Source of the DNA: an uncultured Bacilli bacterium
Lineage (GTDB): Bacteria > Bacillota_I > Bacilli_A > RF39 > UBA660
Direction of reading: 5' to 3'
DNA length: 52,621 bases
Assembly: GCA_910583745.1 (NCBI GenBank)
Contig: CAJTZC010000012.1
Coordinates: 1-52,621 of the forward strand
The stretch's first letter is position 1; each line of letters starts with the position of its first letter. Of the stretch, positions 8,277 through 16,867 are shown one piece after another. Below the pieces are notes generated by a model that was given only the letters and a program-made list of their open reading frames with translations, searched no databases and was not told the DNA's origin. Both the position numbers and the translations under genes were made by a program.

Positions 8277-8715
8277 ATGGAAAATTTAATCATTGAAAAA
8301 CTACAAAAATCTGATTTGAAAGAAGCAATTGGTATCTATGACGACAATCACAATTTGAAGACCAACTATGAAAGACTATTTCGAGAATATGATAAAATTT
8401 ATTCTAATCCAGATTACCTCAATATTGTAGTTAAAATCGAGGGAAAAATCGTCGGTATGGCTTCTGTGGTCGTCAATCATGACATTGTCGAAGAACTGCG
8501 TCCGTTTTTAACTGTTTGGAACTTAGGTGTACACAAGGATTATAGAAGAAAGAAAATCGGAAAGGCTATGTTGGATTATATTTATGCTTATGCTAAGGAG
8601 TTGGATTGTGCTTTTATAGCGTTGATGCTGAAAGGGATATCTTATAGCTCAAAAGTTTTATGAAAGTTTGGACTATGAAAAGCGAGTCGGCTATATAAAA
8701 ATGATAGTAAAATAA
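8277..8715 (+). pseudogene. GNAT acetyltransferase, frameshifted
   Basis: The first frame encodes a GNAT domain up to VWNLGVHKDYRRKKIGKAMLDYIYAYAKELDCAFIAL, with the acetyl-CoA-binding RRKKIGKAM loop, then runs into MLKGISYSSKVL and a TGA at 8661. Shifting one frame at about 8635-8645 restores a typical GNAT ending, YLIAQKFYESLDYEKRVGYIKMIVK, to a TAA at 8713. The gene is therefore intact except for one frameshift. Either the gene is inactive, or this is a sequencing or assembly error; two neighbours on the right are also broken, which favours real decay. Confidence 0.8.
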
Positions 8716-8757
8716 ATTGGCAAAAAAAGATATTTAATAAAAAAGAGGAATGGAATT

Positions 8758-9225
8758 ATGAAAAAGAACTTACTGACTGAGGAAGAAGTAAAAAAGGAAC
8801 TGGGAATCACTGATTTTAGAGCGATTAGTAAAGAAAAAATCGTACATTTTGTGTCGTTGATGCCTAAGATAGATAAGGAATTGGCGGTTAAAGCGATTGA
8901 ATAATTTCCTAACTACGCATCAATGGCAAAATCGATGGTTGGCAATTTAATAAACATGTGTAATCTCGCTTTGGAAAACAGCAAAAATACCGAAAAAGAG
9001 GCGATTGAAGCATATAAAATGGTGTTATAGACAATTAAGAATGAACTCGATACTGGCGAGATAACTGCAGAAGAGAGAGAACGATATAATGAACAGATGA
9101 TTGAGGTCGCGAATAAAATCTCTGAAATCGATGCCAGAAGCAAAAAATGGCTCGAAAATATTATTAAATATGGCTCGTCGGCTATATGTGTCACTCTCGT
9201 CGTAGGAGCTGCTATTTTGGGTTAA
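8758..9225 (+). pseudogene. Unknown helical protein with C-terminal membrane helix, two premature stops
   Basis: One continuous 155-codon frame from ATG 8758 is interrupted by TAA at 8902-8904 and TAG at 9028-9030. The protein would be acidic and helical (MKKNLLTEEEVKKELGITDF), with heptad-like stretches around EERERYNEQMIEVANKI and a final hydrophobic helix (SSAICVTLVVGAAILG). Both stops could be CAA and CAG glutamine codons changed by one C-to-T step, since Gln fits both contexts (IE-Q-FPNY, VL-Q-TIKN). Elsewhere in the window TAA and TAG end genes normally, so recoding is not a good explanation. Family not recognised. Confidence 0.7.
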
Positions 9226-9258
9226 GTTCTAAAGAAGACTAAAAATTTAAATAATGTA

Positions 9259-9954
9259 TTGGTGATAGAACGGATGAAAAACTGTGATAATCGCAATGGT
9301 AAAAAGAAAAAATTCCGAATAAGTTATTTTATTTCTAAAAGAAATTTCGTCAATAATTTTGATAAATCCAAAAATGGGAATAATACTTTATTTATAACTG
9401 GATTATCCGGAAGTGGCAAGACCTGTCTCAGTAATAAGTTATCGAAAGAATATAATGCTGTCGTCTTAAACTTAGATTGTTTAGGAAGTTACTACTCTTT
9501 AAAATTTAATGATACATTAATAAAAGACATCACCACAGATTTTTTCGAATTATACCCCCGAATTAAGACTATCATAAAAAAGTGGTAAATACATGGAATT
9601 GAAATTAAAGCATTTTAGCTATTATAAAAAATTTCTAATACGTTTCTCGAATATGTCTATACTTACTGTCAATCGATACCTGAAAGCGTTTATATTGTTG
9701 AAGGTACGCAATTGTTTATGACAAATGATTCTGTTTTCTTTTTGGATAAACCTTTAGTCGTCGTCGGTACGAGTGCGTTAAAATCTTTATTTCAGCGTCT
9801 AGATAGACAGTTATCTGATGAGGAGAAAAAGAAACCTTTTTCTGTCGGTAAAACTCATATTATGAAGTTATTAAAAGATGTAAGACGGTTACAATATAAA
9901 GATGCCAAGAAATTAAATCGCTTTCTTTTATCTCTTTATGATTGTAAAAAATAA
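9259..9954 (+). pseudogene. P-loop kinase-like protein (zeta-toxin/adenylylate kinase shape), broken
   Basis: The first part (9259-9588) has a perfect Walker A, LFITGLSGSGKTCLSNKL, and LDCLGSYYS. It ends in IKKW and a stop. A second frame, from about 9650 to 9954, continues plausibly with FLEYVYTYCQSIPESVYIVEGTQLF and KPLVVVGTSALKSLFQRL to a TAA, as expected for the rest of a small nucleotide-kinase fold. The segment between (9590-9650) is interrupted in all three frames, so at least two lesions separate the halves. The intact protein would be about 225 residues and would phosphorylate a small substrate or sugar nucleotide. Confidence 0.65.
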
Positions 9955-9982
9955 AAGATAAGTTTTAAATATAAATATTTTA

Positions 9983-9991
9983 TGCTATAAT
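9983..9991 (+). promoter_or_regulatory. Extended -10 promoter (TGCTATAAT) before ridA
   Basis: TGC at 9983-9985 followed by TATAAT at 9986-9991, 24 bases before the start codon. No convincing -35. Confidence 0.6.
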
Positions 9992-10014
9992 TTTTTTAGA
10001 AAGAGGATTACAAT

Positions 10015-10413
10015 ATGAAAATAGAAAATATTAAGCCAGAAGGTTATGTTATGAAGGGAGTTTATACGCCAGCTAAAAAAATCGACTTGGGAGACAATTA
10101 TTTAATATTTGTATCTGGAGTTCAAGCTCCGGCTGGAGATGTAAATGAGGTGGCCACTGAGGATATTAAAGAACAAACCGAGTTGGTCTTTCAGGAGATA
10201 AGTGATATTTTAAAGGAAGCCGGTGCTACTTTGGACGATGTTGTAAAGGCGGTTATATATTTAAAGGACATTTCTGATTTCGAGATTGTTTCTCCTATAA
10301 GAGCTAAGTATTTTAAGAATTCAATGCCTGTCTCTACGATGGTGGAAGTCGGCGGTTTTGTCAGAAAAGGTTCAAAAATAGAAATCGAAGTCACAGCATT
10401 TATCAGTAAATAG
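10015..10413 (+). CDS. ridA: RidA family enamine/imine deaminase
   Basis: The 132-residue product is the normal RidA length and has the family signatures: LIFVSGVQAP, EQTELVFQEISDILKEAGATLDDVVKAVIYLKD, and MPVSTMVEVGGF with IEIEVTAFI at the end. RidA trimers hydrolyse reactive enamines and imines produced by PLP enzymes, protecting the cytosol from 2-aminoacrylate. The Arg that usually binds the substrate carboxylate near residue 105 lies in SPIRAKYF rather than the canonical site, so the exact substrate class is uncertain. AAGAGG at 10001-10006 is the ribosome site. It leads a run of three small genes. Confidence 0.85.
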   Translation: MKIENIKPEGYVMKGVYTPAKKIDLGDNYLIFVSGVQAPAGDVNEVATEDIKEQTELVFQEISDILKEAGATLDDVVKAVIYLKDISDFEIVSPIRAKYFKNSMPVSTMVEVGGFVRKGSKIEIEVTAFISK

Positions 10414-10426
10414 AAAGTGGTAAAAA

Positions 10427-10804
10427 ATGATTAAGAGTACTGTCGATTTTAAGGTTGGAAAAATGATGGCGTTAGAAAATCAATCTGTTGAGATTTCACA
10501 TGATAATGGCCGACTTTTCTTTCATGTCAAAGGAACGAGTGGAGAAAACGATATTTCTTTAGAGTTTATTGCTTTTACTGCGCTTGAGGAGATGCTTGCG
10601 TTTCGACTCAATGAACATATAAACTTTTTGGAGCACGTCGATGAAGGAGATATCGTGGTTGGTGTCGATGGCGTATACGATTTGAATTTTGAAGTAAAGA
10701 TGGATATCGTCCGTTATCTCCCTAAGAGTTTTTTGCTGAAAATCGATTTTAAAAAACGCAATGAATACGTCGGAGATATAGAAATCGATTTCTCAATTCA
10801 ATGA
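10427..10804 (+). CDS. Hypothetical protein, 125 aa
   Basis: This short soluble protein follows ridA by 13 bases and is presumably in the same operon. Its strands and helices alternate (VEISHDNGRLFFHVKG, ISLEFIAFTALEEMLAFRL), suggesting a small alpha/beta fold, and there is no membrane segment. No family is recognised. GTGG-type weak ribosome site near 10416-10419 and ATG at 10427. Confidence 0.5.
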   Translation: MIKSTVDFKVGKMMALENQSVEISHDNGRLFFHVKGTSGENDISLEFIAFTALEEMLAFRLNEHINFLEHVDEGDIVVGVDGVYDLNFEVKMDIVRYLPKSFLLKIDFKKRNEYVGDIEIDFSIQ

Positions 10805-10832
10805 CTATAAAAATGATTGGATGTGATTGATT

Positions 10833-11471
10833 ATGGCTTTTGATTTTAAAAAAGAATATAAAGAGTTTTATATGCCTAAGAACGCTCCGAGCATCGTAGA
10901 AATTCCTAAGATGAATTATATTGCTGTTCGAGGTAAGGGCAATCCAAACGAGGAGGACAGTGAATATAAAAAGACGATAGGCTTGTTATATGGAATTGCC
11001 TATACGATTAAGATGAGTTACAAAACTTCTCATAAAATTGACGGTTTTTTTGAATATGTCGTTCCTCCTCTCGAGGGATTTTGGTGGCAAGAAGGATTTA
11101 AAGATACTCTCGACTATAACGATAAAGAGGGATTTAACTTTATTTCTGTCATTCGATTGCCAGATTTTGTGACAAGGGAGGAATTCGATTGGGCTATAGA
11201 AGAGGCGACGCGAAAAAAGAAACAAGATTTTTCAAAAGTGGAATTTCTGGAATATGAAGAGGGTCTCTGTGTTCAGTGTATGCATATAGGGACTTATGAT
11301 GATGAGCCTAAGACAGTGGAAGCGATGCACCAGCATATGACTGATTTAGGATATGAATTGGATATCGACGAAAATAGATTACATCATGAGATTTATCTTA
11401 GCGACCCGAGAAGATGCGATGCGAAGAATTTGAAGACGGTCGTTCGACATCCTATTAAAAAAGTCAAATAG
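10833..11471 (+). CDS. GyrI-like small-molecule-binding domain protein
   Basis: The 212-residue product matches the GyrI-like/SOUL-type effector-binding family: an early VEIPKMNYIAVRGKGNPNEED, a middle FFEYVVPPLEGFWWQEG, and a C-terminal segment EEGLCVQCMHIGTYDDEPKTVEAMHQHMTDLGYEL followed by HHEIYLSDPRR. Members bind or hydrolyse small hydrophobic compounds and can be parts of multidrug regulators; here no DNA-binding domain is attached, so it is a free-standing binder or hydrolase. A TTG at 10827 is in frame, but ATG 10833 is the likelier start. Third gene of the ridA run. Confidence 0.75.
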   Translation: MAFDFKKEYKEFYMPKNAPSIVEIPKMNYIAVRGKGNPNEEDSEYKKTIGLLYGIAYTIKMSYKTSHKIDGFFEYVVPPLEGFWWQEGFKDTLDYNDKEGFNFISVIRLPDFVTREEFDWAIEEATRKKKQDFSKVEFLEYEEGLCVQCMHIGTYDDEPKTVEAMHQHMTDLGYELDIDENRLHHEIYLSDPRRCDAKNLKTVVRHPIKKVK

Positions 11472-11479
11472 GTATTATT

Positions 11480-11497
11480 TCCGTTATGAATAACGGA
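11480..11497. promoter_or_regulatory. Perfect inverted repeat, possible operator
   Basis: Eight bases TCCGTTAT and ATAACGGA are separated by two bases. No T tract follows, so it is not a terminator. It lies 46 bases upstream of an extended -10 and 90 bases before the start of the zinc-ribbon gene; a regulator site is a reasonable guess. Confidence 0.4.
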
Positions 11498-11539
11498 TAG
11501 TTAATGATTTCGCCAAAAGAATCAAATTTAGCGATTTTA

Positions 11540-11548
11540 TGATATACT
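11540..11548 (+). promoter_or_regulatory. Extended -10 promoter (TGATATACT) before the zinc-ribbon gene
   Basis: TGA followed by TATACT at 11543-11548, 39 bases before ATG 11587. Confidence 0.5.
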
Positions 11549-11586
11549 GGATGGGTATAACTTTTTTATGGAAGGAGGATTTGAAA

Positions 11587-11919
11587 ATGGAAAGTAAAAT
11601 ATGTCAAAGCTGTGGTATGCCATTTGAATCTGAGGAGCAATTTGGTACGAATCAAGACGGAAGTGCCAATTTGGATTATTGTAAATATTGTTTTGAAAAT
11701 GGAGAATTTAAAGATAAAGTTTCTATGGAACAGTATATAGATATGTGTTCAGAATATGGCTCACAGGCGGGCATGACCAACGAAGAGATGAAAGCGTATT
11801 GCACAAAGTTATTTCCTACTTTGAAAAGATGGAAATGTACTTGTACGGACGAATGCGCTAGCGGATATAATCCAAACTGTGATTGCACGAATCCAGAATG
11901 TCATTGTCGGGAGAAATAA
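11587..11919 (+). CDS. Zinc-ribbon protein with Cys-rich tail
   Basis: The 110-residue product opens with the putative zinc-ribbon signature CQSCGMPFESEEQFGTNQDG and NLDYCKYCFENGEFKD, where two C-x2-C pairs make one zinc site. A helical middle (residues 45-75) is followed by a second set of cysteines in CTCTDECASGYNPNCDCTNPECHC, enough for a second metal site. Proteins with the first domain are widespread in gut Firmicutes and are of unknown function. AAGGAGG at 11572-11578 decides the ATG at 11587; an upstream in-frame start is ignored. It is followed by a strong terminator. Confidence 0.75.
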   Translation: MESKICQSCGMPFESEEQFGTNQDGSANLDYCKYCFENGEFKDKVSMEQYIDMCSEYGSQAGMTNEEMKAYCTKLFPTLKRWKCTCTDECASGYNPNCDCTNPECHCREK

Positions 11920-11941
11920 AGTTTTTTTTGGAAATGAAAAT

Positions 11942-11969
11942 GTGAAGTTGGAATGCTTCACTTTTTTTT
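11942..11969 (+). terminator. Intrinsic terminator after zinc-ribbon gene
   Basis: GTGAAG (11942-11947) pairs with CTTCAC (11956-11961) and is followed by eight T. Confidence 0.75.
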
Positions 11970-12004
11970 ATTTGTCATTTTTTTAATTGCGATAAGTTAG
12001 GCTT

Positions 12005-12481
12005 TTGGAATTTTCATCTTATTCAGTAGCTTGTTTCTGCGTTGATCAAATGAGAAACATCATTCAGCAAATAATTGCACTTTATCCGAGTGATAACCTC
12101 ATTATTGCAATGGAAAGCGGTAATAATGTGAGTGGAAGACCTGGTTCTTTGCTCCCTGCGCCAAATGGCAATCCGAATTCCGGTCTGTTTCAGTTAATCA
12201 ATGCGCAAGGCGTACCTGAAGAAGCTGTTTCGATATATCGAATCGCTTCTATCGAAATAACGAGTAGTACATAAAATAATTACTGGATGTGATGCGAATT
12301 GTGAAGCAGCTCTTCGAGCTTATTTACCAGCAGGAACTCCAAATGTAGATATCAATGCCGGCGGACAGACCGTCGCACAAGGAACCGTTTTGAGAAGCGA
12401 GTTCGGTATGGTCTCGTAGGAAACAATAATAGCAATCCAACCTTTGTATCACTTTGCAAAGCAGAAATCGTAAATAAATAA
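12005..12481 (+). pseudogene. Broken secreted-style small protein
   Basis: Pieces in two or more frames read as one protein: MRNIIQQIIALYPSDNLIIA, then SGRPGSLLPAPNGNPNSGLFQLI, then in another frame ITGCDANCEAALRAYL, INAGGQTVAQGTVLRSEFGMV, then in a third SNPTFVSLCKAEIVNK and a TAA at 12479-12481. The Gly/Asn/Thr-rich repeats, such as AGGQTVAQGT, resemble a family of small cyclic-repeat proteins of Bacilli, but I cannot name it. Frameshifts occur at about 12272 and 12415. It lies just before a good terminator, so the transcription unit once existed. Confidence 0.6.
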
Positions 12482-12487
12482 ATTCCG

Positions 12488-12522
12488 AGAAGAGGTTAGA
12501 AAGTTTAACTTCTTCTTTTTTT
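12488..12522 (+). terminator. Intrinsic terminator of the broken gene
   Basis: Eleven-base stem (12488-12498 with 12506-12516, one G-U pair) followed by a run of seven T. Confidence 0.75.
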
Positions 12523-12604
12523 GTAGACAATGAAATCATCTTCTCTTTAAGAGAGTCTTTTTCAATGAGTTTATTCAAGAAATATAGATAATTTATAAAA
12601 GCTG

Positions 12605-12613
12605 TGGTATCAT
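12605..12613 (+). promoter_or_regulatory. Extended -10 (TGGTATCAT) before the DUF3795 gene
   Basis: TGG then TATCAT at 12608-12613, 21 bases before the ATG. Confidence 0.45.
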
Positions 12614-12633
12614 ATTTTTAGAAGAGGTGTAGT

Positions 12634-12924
12634 ATGGTCGATTTAGAAACGAAAAAAGAAATACAGTCGAGATGTGGGATTTGTTGTAGCGAGTGTAACT
12701 TTTTAAAAGAAGGGTCTTGCAAGGGGTGTTTAAATATCGAAAAGCCTTTTTGGGGCGATTTTTGTCAAGTAAAATCTTGTTGTGAAAGTAAGAAAATCTC
12801 ATGTTGTGGAAAGTGCGATGAGTTCCCTTGTGAGATTTTAAAGGCTTTTGCCTATGATAAAGAACAAGGCGACAACGGACTAAGAATAGAGAATTGTAAA
12901 AAATGGTGTTCGCAAGAAAAGTAG
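12634..12924 (+). CDS. DUF3795 Cys-rich protein
   Basis: The 96-residue product is dominated by cysteines in the DUF3795 pattern: CGICCSECNFLKEGSCKGCL, CQVKSCCESKKISCCGKCDEFPC. About fourteen Cys in 96 residues suggest one or two metal clusters, probably zinc. DUF3795 proteins are small cytosolic proteins common in anaerobic Firmicutes, function unknown. AGAGGTGTAGT at 12620-12630 is a ribosome site for ATG 12634. Single-gene unit with its own extended -10. Confidence 0.8.
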   Translation: MVDLETKKEIQSRCGICCSECNFLKEGSCKGCLNIEKPFWGDFCQVKSCCESKKISCCGKCDEFPCEILKAFAYDKEQGDNGLRIENCKKWCSQEK

Positions 12925-13030
12925 ACTTTATTTCTTTATAAGGATTATTCGATCTTATATGATAGAGTAATTCTTTTTATTTCTAACTTTGTGTGATAAA
13001 ATTAGATATATAAAGAATACAGGTGGTATT

Positions 13031-14623
13031 ATGGAGAAGGATATTGACTTTATTTTTAAATGTTTGGATAAAAAATTTGTGTTTTTCTATTTTGTACTCG
13101 AAGCATTTTTGGATTTTATTTACTATTTGGTACCTTTTTCTTTTACGTTCTTTTTGACATTACCATTTACGTTAGAAAAGGCTTTACTTGTCATAGCGGT
13201 TTTCATTTTGGCAAGAGGATTGCACATTGCAGGAGACTATTTCTTGAGTAGATTAGGAGCGAATTTCTTTTACAATTATTCCAATGTCGTATATCAAGAA
13301 TTTTACAAGAAACTTTGTAAACTGCCTACCGAAACTATTTCCAAATATCAAACTGGGTATTTCGAGTGTTTAATCGAAAAGATAAGCAGTCTCGTCGTAA
13401 AAGTTTTGCAGGCGGAATATACGAGCATTTTCGTATCTTTTGTTTTTTTGTTCTATACATTATACGGTCAATCGGTACTCCTTTTTGGAATTTCGGTCGT
13501 CGTCAGCGTCGTATGTGTCTATTTGAATATTAAAATCATCCAAAAAGCAAACCGACAGGTCGAGAATTTGTATGAGCAAGAATATGAGTATTCTTCTGTT
13601 TATAATGACTTTATCAGCAATATTAGAACTGTTAAGCTGTTAAATAACGATAAATACTTCTTAAATAAGATAAAGAGAGAATCTAAAAAGTGTTACGACG
13701 CGAATAAAAAGTACGTCAAATCGTATTGTCTAGAAGAGTGTGTGAGGAATATTCTCTTATTGATTCCCTTCTTTTTGGGATTATTGAAAGCCATAGTGGA
13801 CTTGTCTCATGGAATCGATACCATCGGCATCATCACCTTTTATATTTCTCTGCAAGTCGAGATGGACTTCGTCTTTGCCGAACTTTCGAGCACTATCATC
13901 AGTTGGTATGAGTTGAAAGTGTCTAAAAATAAAGTGGAAAAAATGTTCAAAACGTTGGATTTTAGGAGAGAAATCGAAGATTTTAATAAAATAGCTCTCG
14001 AGGGAATCAGAATAGACTATCCTTCTTCAAGCTTGGTCATCAAAATCGAAGATTTTGTGATAGAGAAAGGCGACAAAATATCGATAGTCGGCCAGTCAGG
14101 ACAAGGAAAAACTTCTACTATCAATCTAATTTTAGGAAATATCGAAAAATATAAGGGAGAGGTTTTCATCGATGGTGTACGGCTTCGAGATGCGAAGATC
14201 GATGTCGGTGTGGTCAGTCAAGAAATAGAACTCTTTAATACTTCGATAAGAGAAAATCTGTGCTTAGACAAGAAAGTAAGCGATGAGCAATTAGAAATGT
14301 ATCTAAAAGAGTTGGAATTAGAAGAGATTTTCTCTTTTAACAAGGGACTTTCCACTTTAGTAGGTGAGAAAGGATTAAAGTTGTCGACGAGGAAAAAGAG
14401 AAGAATCAATCTGCTTAGAAGCTTTCTGATGGACAAGAGTATTTATATTTTAGATGAGCCAACTTCTAACTTAGATGTCCACACAGAAAAGATAGTCGTC
14501 GACTTTATCATCGAGCATTTTAAAGATAAAACATTGCTTTTGGTGACACATAATGAAGAGATTGCAAAGATTTGCAATAAGTTCTATCGATTCCAAAATC
14601 ATGAATTAAAAAGAGAAAAATAG
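13031..14623 (+). CDS. ABC exporter half-transporter with degenerate signature motif
   Basis: A 530-residue membrane-ATPase fusion. Residues about 15-290 hold five or six hydrophobic segments, the usual type IV exporter layout. The nucleotide-binding domain starts near residue 345: Walker A GQSGQGKTST, Q-loop VVSQE, Walker B SIYILDEPTSNLD, and H-loop THNEE. The signature motif, normally LSGGQ, here reads LSTRKKRR, which is a strong departure because this loop contacts ATP in the partner subunit. Only one ATPase site of a dimer may be catalytic, or the partner is another gene. The start ATG 13031 follows AGGTGGT; an earlier in-frame start is ignored. The cargo is unknown; it is a single gene with no dedicated substrate gene next to it. 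Confidence 0.75.
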   Translation: MEKDIDFIFKCLDKKFVFFYFVLEAFLDFIYYLVPFSFTFFLTLPFTLEKALLVIAVFILARGLHIAGDYFLSRLGANFFYNYSNVVYQEFYKKLCKLPTETISKYQTGYFECLIEKISSLVVKVLQAEYTSIFVSFVFLFYTLYGQSVLLFGISVVVSVVCVYLNIKIIQKANRQVENLYEQEYEYSSVYNDFISNIRTVKLLNNDKYFLNKIKRESKKCYDANKKYVKSYCLEECVRNILLLIPFFLGLLKAIVDLSHGIDTIGIITFYISLQVEMDFVFAELSSTIISWYELKVSKNKVEKMFKTLDFRREIEDFNKIALEGIRIDYPSSSLVIKIEDFVIEKGDKISIVGQSGQGKTSTINLILGNIEKYKGEVFIDGVRLRDAKIDVGVVSQEIELFNTSIRENLCLDKKVSDEQLEMYLKELELEEIFSFNKGLSTLVGEKGLKLSTRKKRRINLLRSFLMDKSIYILDEPTSNLDVHTEKIVVDFIIEHFKDKTLLLVTHNEEIAKICNKFYRFQNHELKREK

Positions 14624-14692
14624 CTTTAAATCTTGGAATGGTTTTATTGCTTTTTCTTTTGTGGTAAAATGGGGGAGTAAAGAGGTGATTTT

Positions 14693-16867
14693 ATGAGAAA
14701 ATTAGTTATATTGAGAGGTGCGATGAGCTCTGGAAAGAGTACATTTATCGAACAACGGAATTTGGAGAGATTTACCTTGTCCTCCGATAATTTGAGACTG
14801 CTCTTTCATTCGCCAGAATTGACCACGACTTATTCGACTATGATACCTCAGTACGACAATAAAAAAGTGTGGAAACTTCTGTTTTACCTTCTCGAGGAGA
14901 GAATGAGAAAAGGCGAGTTTACGATTGTCGATGCCGTCCATGCCTCCAAAGAAGACATGCAAGAATATAAAAAGTTGGCAGAGAAATATCGGTATCGTGT
15001 TTTTGTCGTCGATTTTACAGATATCTCTAAGGAAGAACTTTATAAGAGGAACGATAAGAGAGAGGAATACAAAATTGTTCCGAGAGAGTCCATCGATAGG
15101 ATTTGCAGAAAAATAGATAAGGAAAGTGTTCCATCGGCATTTAAAGTCGTAAGACCGGAGGAGTATGAGAGCATTTTGACCCAAGGACCTCGAGTGTTCG
15201 ACGAATATAAAAATGTCCATCTATTTGGCGATTTGCATGGGTGCTTCACTGTTTTGCAAAAGTATTTTGAAGAAAATCCATTTACTCAGGAAGATTTATA
15301 TATATTTTTAGGGGATTACTTCGATAGGGGTGTAGAAAATTATGTTCTTTTTCAATTTTTGAAAGGGCTAATGGAGAACAATAATGTCCTGTTCTTAGCG
15401 GGGAATCATGAAGACAAACTTTATAAATATGCTTGTAAAGATGAGTTTAAAATGGACTACGACATCAAAAAAACGATAGAAGAGTTTGAGGAAAAAGGTG
15501 TCGATAAAAGTCAAATTCGAGGGTTCATCAAGAAGCTGGCACAGATTTCATATATGACTTTTCGTGAGAAGATATACCTCATTTCTCACGGTGGTATTCC
15601 TTATTTTCCTAAGATGCCTTTGGATTATGTCAGTAGCAATTCTTTCATCTATGGAATAGACAGCTATGAGGTCGACATCGATAAAATTTATGAGGAGTAC
15701 ATGGCTAACGAGGAGAAAAAGGTCTATCAAGTGCATGGACACAGAAATTATAGTCAAGTCGATGTCGATGCCTACAGTTTCTCCTTTAATCTCGATGGAG
15801 ATGTGGAGAATGGGGGATATTTGAGAGTTTTAGATTTGTGTGACGACGGGACAGTTGAACATAAAACATATAAGAATGATGTATTCAACAGCAATTTAAA
15901 AGAAGAAATCGGTGTGTATAATTTAATCGAATCTATGCGGAGTACACAGTTCGTCTATGAAAAGGATTTGGGCAATGGGGTAACTTCTTTCAATTTTACG
16001 AGAGACGCTTTCTATCACCGCAGATGGAATGAAATTACGACGCGAGCGAGAGGTTTATTTTTAGACGTAGAGAGATATAGAATCGTCGCGAGAAGTTACG
16101 ATAAGTTCTTTCAAATCGGAGAACGTAAGGAGACTGCTTTTGAGGAATTGAAAGCAAATCTCGTCTATCCTGTCCGAGGCTTCTTGAAATACAACGGATT
16201 TTTGGGAATAGTTTCTGTCTTCGAAGATGAGCTGTTCTTTGCTTCAAAATCTACAAATGTGGGTCGCTATGTGGACAATTTTAAAAATATCTTTTATAGC
16301 ACTTTTGATGCATCGCAAATTGAAAAAATTAAAAATAAAAGTCTTAGAGAAAATGTCAGTTTGGTATTTGAAGTCATCGACCCTCTAAATGACCCACATA
16401 TCATCGAGTATGCGCAGGAAAAAGTCGTCCTTTTGGATGTCATCTATAATACTTTGCAGTTCGAAAAGTTTTCCTATGAAAATCTCTGCGCGTTGGCAAG
16501 CGAGATAGGCATGGAAGTGAAAAGAAATGTCTATGATATATCAAACGAAGCTGACTTCGAGAGAATCTATTCCCAAGTGAGCTCGGATGACTATACGTTG
16601 GAAGGCGAATACGTGGAAGGATTCGTCTTGGAGGATTCTACTGGTTTTATGGTCAAAAGCAAGACAGCGTACTATAAGAAATGGAAATATCTCAGAAATG
16701 CGATGGAAGAGGCTGTCGGCAAGAACGAATACAGCACAAAATCTAAAGATGCAGAAACCAATCACTTTATGGAGTATCTTCGAAGTAAATATGAGAATAA
16801 AGCTGTCGACATAGAATGTTTACATATCACCGAAGAGAGAAAGGGTTTTCTAGAAAAAAATGACTAA
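14693..16867 (+). CDS. pnkp: Polynucleotide kinase-phosphatase-RNA ligase (Pnkp-type RNA repair enzyme)
   Basis: The 724-residue protein has the three modules of bacterial RNA repair Pnkp in order. Residues 8-17 RGAMSSGKST are a P-loop that phosphorylates 5'-OH ends. Residues about 175-390 are a metallophosphatase removing 2',3'-cyclic or 3'-phosphate: GDLHG (179-183), GDYFDRG (207-213), GNHE (237-240), SHGG (298-301) and HGHR (348-351). Residues about 445-690 are a nucleotidyltransferase: RARGLFLD, nucleophile motif KYNG (499-502), FEVID, EYVEGFVLED and MVKSKTAYYKKW. This sealing architecture repairs RNAs cut by ribotoxins. No Hen1 methyltransferase is adjacent, although the best-studied Pnkp enzymes pair with one. 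AGAGGTGAT at 14680-14688 precedes ATG 14693; the gene overlaps a GIY-YIG gene by 8 bases. Confidence 0.9.
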   Translation: MRKLVILRGAMSSGKSTFIEQRNLERFTLSSDNLRLLFHSPELTTTYSTMIPQYDNKKVWKLLFYLLEERMRKGEFTIVDAVHASKEDMQEYKKLAEKYRYRVFVVDFTDISKEELYKRNDKREEYKIVPRESIDRICRKIDKESVPSAFKVVRPEEYESILTQGPRVFDEYKNVHLFGDLHGCFTVLQKYFEENPFTQEDLYIFLGDYFDRGVENYVLFQFLKGLMENNNVLFLAGNHEDKLYKYACKDEFKMDYDIKKTIEEFEEKGVDKSQIRGFIKKLAQISYMTFREKIYLISHGGIPYFPKMPLDYVSSNSFIYGIDSYEVDIDKIYEEYMANEEKKVYQVHGHRNYSQVDVDAYSFSFNLDGDVENGGYLRVLDLCDDGTVEHKTYKNDVFNSNLKEEIGVYNLIESMRSTQFVYEKDLGNGVTSFNFTRDAFYHRRWNEITTRARGLFLDVERYRIVARSYDKFFQIGERKETAFEELKANLVYPVRGFLKYNGFLGIVSVFEDELFFASKSTNVGRYVDNFKNIFYSTFDASQIEKIKNKSLRENVSLVFEVIDPLNDPHIIEYAQEKVVLLDVIYNTLQFEKFSYENLCALASEIGMEVKRNVYDISNEADFERIYSQVSSDDYTLEGEYVEGFVLEDSTGFMVKSKTAYYKKWKYLRNAMEEAVGKNEYSTKSKDAETNHFMEYLRSKYENKAVDIECLHITEERKGFLEKND

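Noticed and set aside
8758..9225. Alternative genetic code with TAA/TAG read as Gln
   Set aside because: Intact neighbouring genes use TAA and TAG as stops at the expected length, so the two internal stops mean decay of this gene only.
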